From NCBI GenBank assembly GCA_937898535.1, contig CALDKP010000314.1:1-6390 (forward strand): 6,390 nt of DNA, read 5' to 3'. This document shows positions 5,819 through 6,390 of this stretch, in pieces. Under the pieces are notes generated by a model. That model searched no databases, was not told the DNA's origin, and worked only from the letters and a program-made list of their open reading frames with translations. Position numbers and translations under genes: made by a program. The stretch's first letter is position 1, and each line of letters starts with the position of its first letter. The stretch is from an uncultured Sphingomonadales bacterium (GTDB lineage: Bacteria > Pseudomonadota > Alphaproteobacteria > Sphingomonadales > Sphingomonadaceae).

Positions 5819-5876
5819 CTAATGCGCGCGTCCTGACTGCTTCTAAGGCAATCGGGGCAAACGCCGGGGAAACGAA

Positions 5877-6390
5877 ATGGTTGGGCCGCAAGCTGCAGAC
5901 GATTTTGGTCATAGTGAGCAAGATCAACATGAAAGTCATGCCCCGAAGGGGTCGCTGCTCGCCCTGTGCGTTGGCACAGTTGGCGTCGTGTTTGGCGACA
6001 TCGGGACGAGCCCGATTTATGCCTTCCGCGAAACATTCGCCGGACATCATCCCATCACCCCCGACCCCATGCACATTAATGGTGTGCTAAGTCTCGTTTT
6101 TTGGTCGATGATGATCGTTGTGACATTCAAATATGTCTTCACGATCATGAAGGCGGACAACAAGGGCGAGGGCGGGAGTCTTGCCCTTCTCGCGCTGATT
6201 AACCGCCAGACTGCAGGCGCGAAATGGACCGCGCCGTTCGTGATGCTGGGTGTTTTTGCAACCGCATTATTTTACGGCGATTCCATGATCACGCCGGCGA
6301 TGTCGATCCTGTCGGCGGCTGAAGGTCTGAAATATGTCAGCCAAGGCTTTAGCGCCTGGATCCTGCCCATATCGATTGTGATTATCGGTG
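5877..6390 (+). CDS. kup: Kup-family potassium uptake protein, N-terminal part, cut by the right edge
   Basis: Kup (KUP/HAK/KT) proteins take up potassium, probably with protons, across the inner membrane. The 171 complete codons here are the N-terminal quarter of a protein usually about 630 residues long. After a polar, histidine- and acid-rich leader (residues 1-24), the first helix ends in the signature VVFGDIGTSPIYAFRE (37-52). The cytoplasmic-loop motif KADNKGEGG is at 92-100. FYGDSMITPAMSILSAAEGL follows at 132-151. All three are Kup hallmarks (E. coli has GDIGTSPLY). The start is ATG 5877, with GGGGA at 5866-5870 six bases upstream as a fair ribosome site. It lies 126 bases after ccmI with a candidate promoter of its own, so it is probably a separate transcription unit. 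No stop or frameshift is seen before the edge. Confidence 0.95.
   Translation, partial: MVGPQAADDFGHSEQDQHESHAPKGSLLALCVGTVGVVFGDIGTSPIYAFRETFAGHHPITPDPMHINGVLSLVFWSMMIVVTFKYVFTIMKADNKGEGGSLALLALINRQTAGAKWTAPFVMLGVFATALFYGDSMITPAMSILSAAEGLKYVSQGFSAWILPISIVIIG

Noticed and set aside
5637..6074. 145-codon minus-strand open frame crossing the ccmI-kup boundary
   Set aside because: It is antisense to the end of ccmI and the start of kup, has no recognisable domain, and is better explained by the two plus-strand genes.

Overview
The window is mostly a cytochrome c maturation (System I, Ccm) operon from an alphaproteobacterium. The protein sequences (CcmC to a short CcmI, then Kup) and the moderate GC content suggest Sphingomonadales (Sphingopyxis/Sphingorhabdus-like). 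This placement comes from protein style and gene order, not from a database search.

Layout. (1) Positions 1 to about 740 are a patchwork of high-GC pieces (about 69% by hand count). On the minus strand, an open frame running off the left edge joins a sulfite reductase hemoprotein-like piece (about 383-586) in frame to a phage-type protein piece (1 to about 382). On the plus strand, about 588-740 is the C-terminal end of an AMP-forming acyl-CoA synthetase. (2) At about 740 the composition drops to about 53% GC. The same plus frame continues to 884 as what looks like the C-terminal tail of a Glu/Leu/Phe/Val dehydrogenase. None of these pieces is a whole gene, and a chimeric contig end is the simplest explanation. 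(3) Positions 922-5750 hold ccmC, ccmD, ccmE, ccmF, ccmG, ccmH and ccmI, all on the plus strand. Every junction overlaps by 1 or 4 bases except ccmE/ccmF, which has a 10-base gap, so this is one translationally coupled operon. ccmA and ccmB are not present. (4) Positions 5751-5876 are a short AT-richer intergenic region with a candidate extended -10 promoter and an 8-bp inverted repeat. (5) From 5877 to the right edge is the start of a Kup-family potassium transporter.

How the genes work together. CcmC, with the small helper CcmD, loads heme onto the periplasmic chaperone CcmE through its conserved histidine. CcmF receives heme from CcmE and, with CcmH and CcmI, attaches it to the CXXCH cysteines of apocytochrome c. 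CcmG and CcmH are the thiol-redox components that keep those cysteines reduced, and CcmI is the TPR apocytochrome-binding component. All family-defining residues I could check are present. kup is a separate transcription unit with no functional tie to the ccm genes.

I see no novel system. The parts that deserve a second look are the mosaic left end and the short leader before kup. No rRNA, tRNA, CRISPR array or recognisable insertion sequence was seen.
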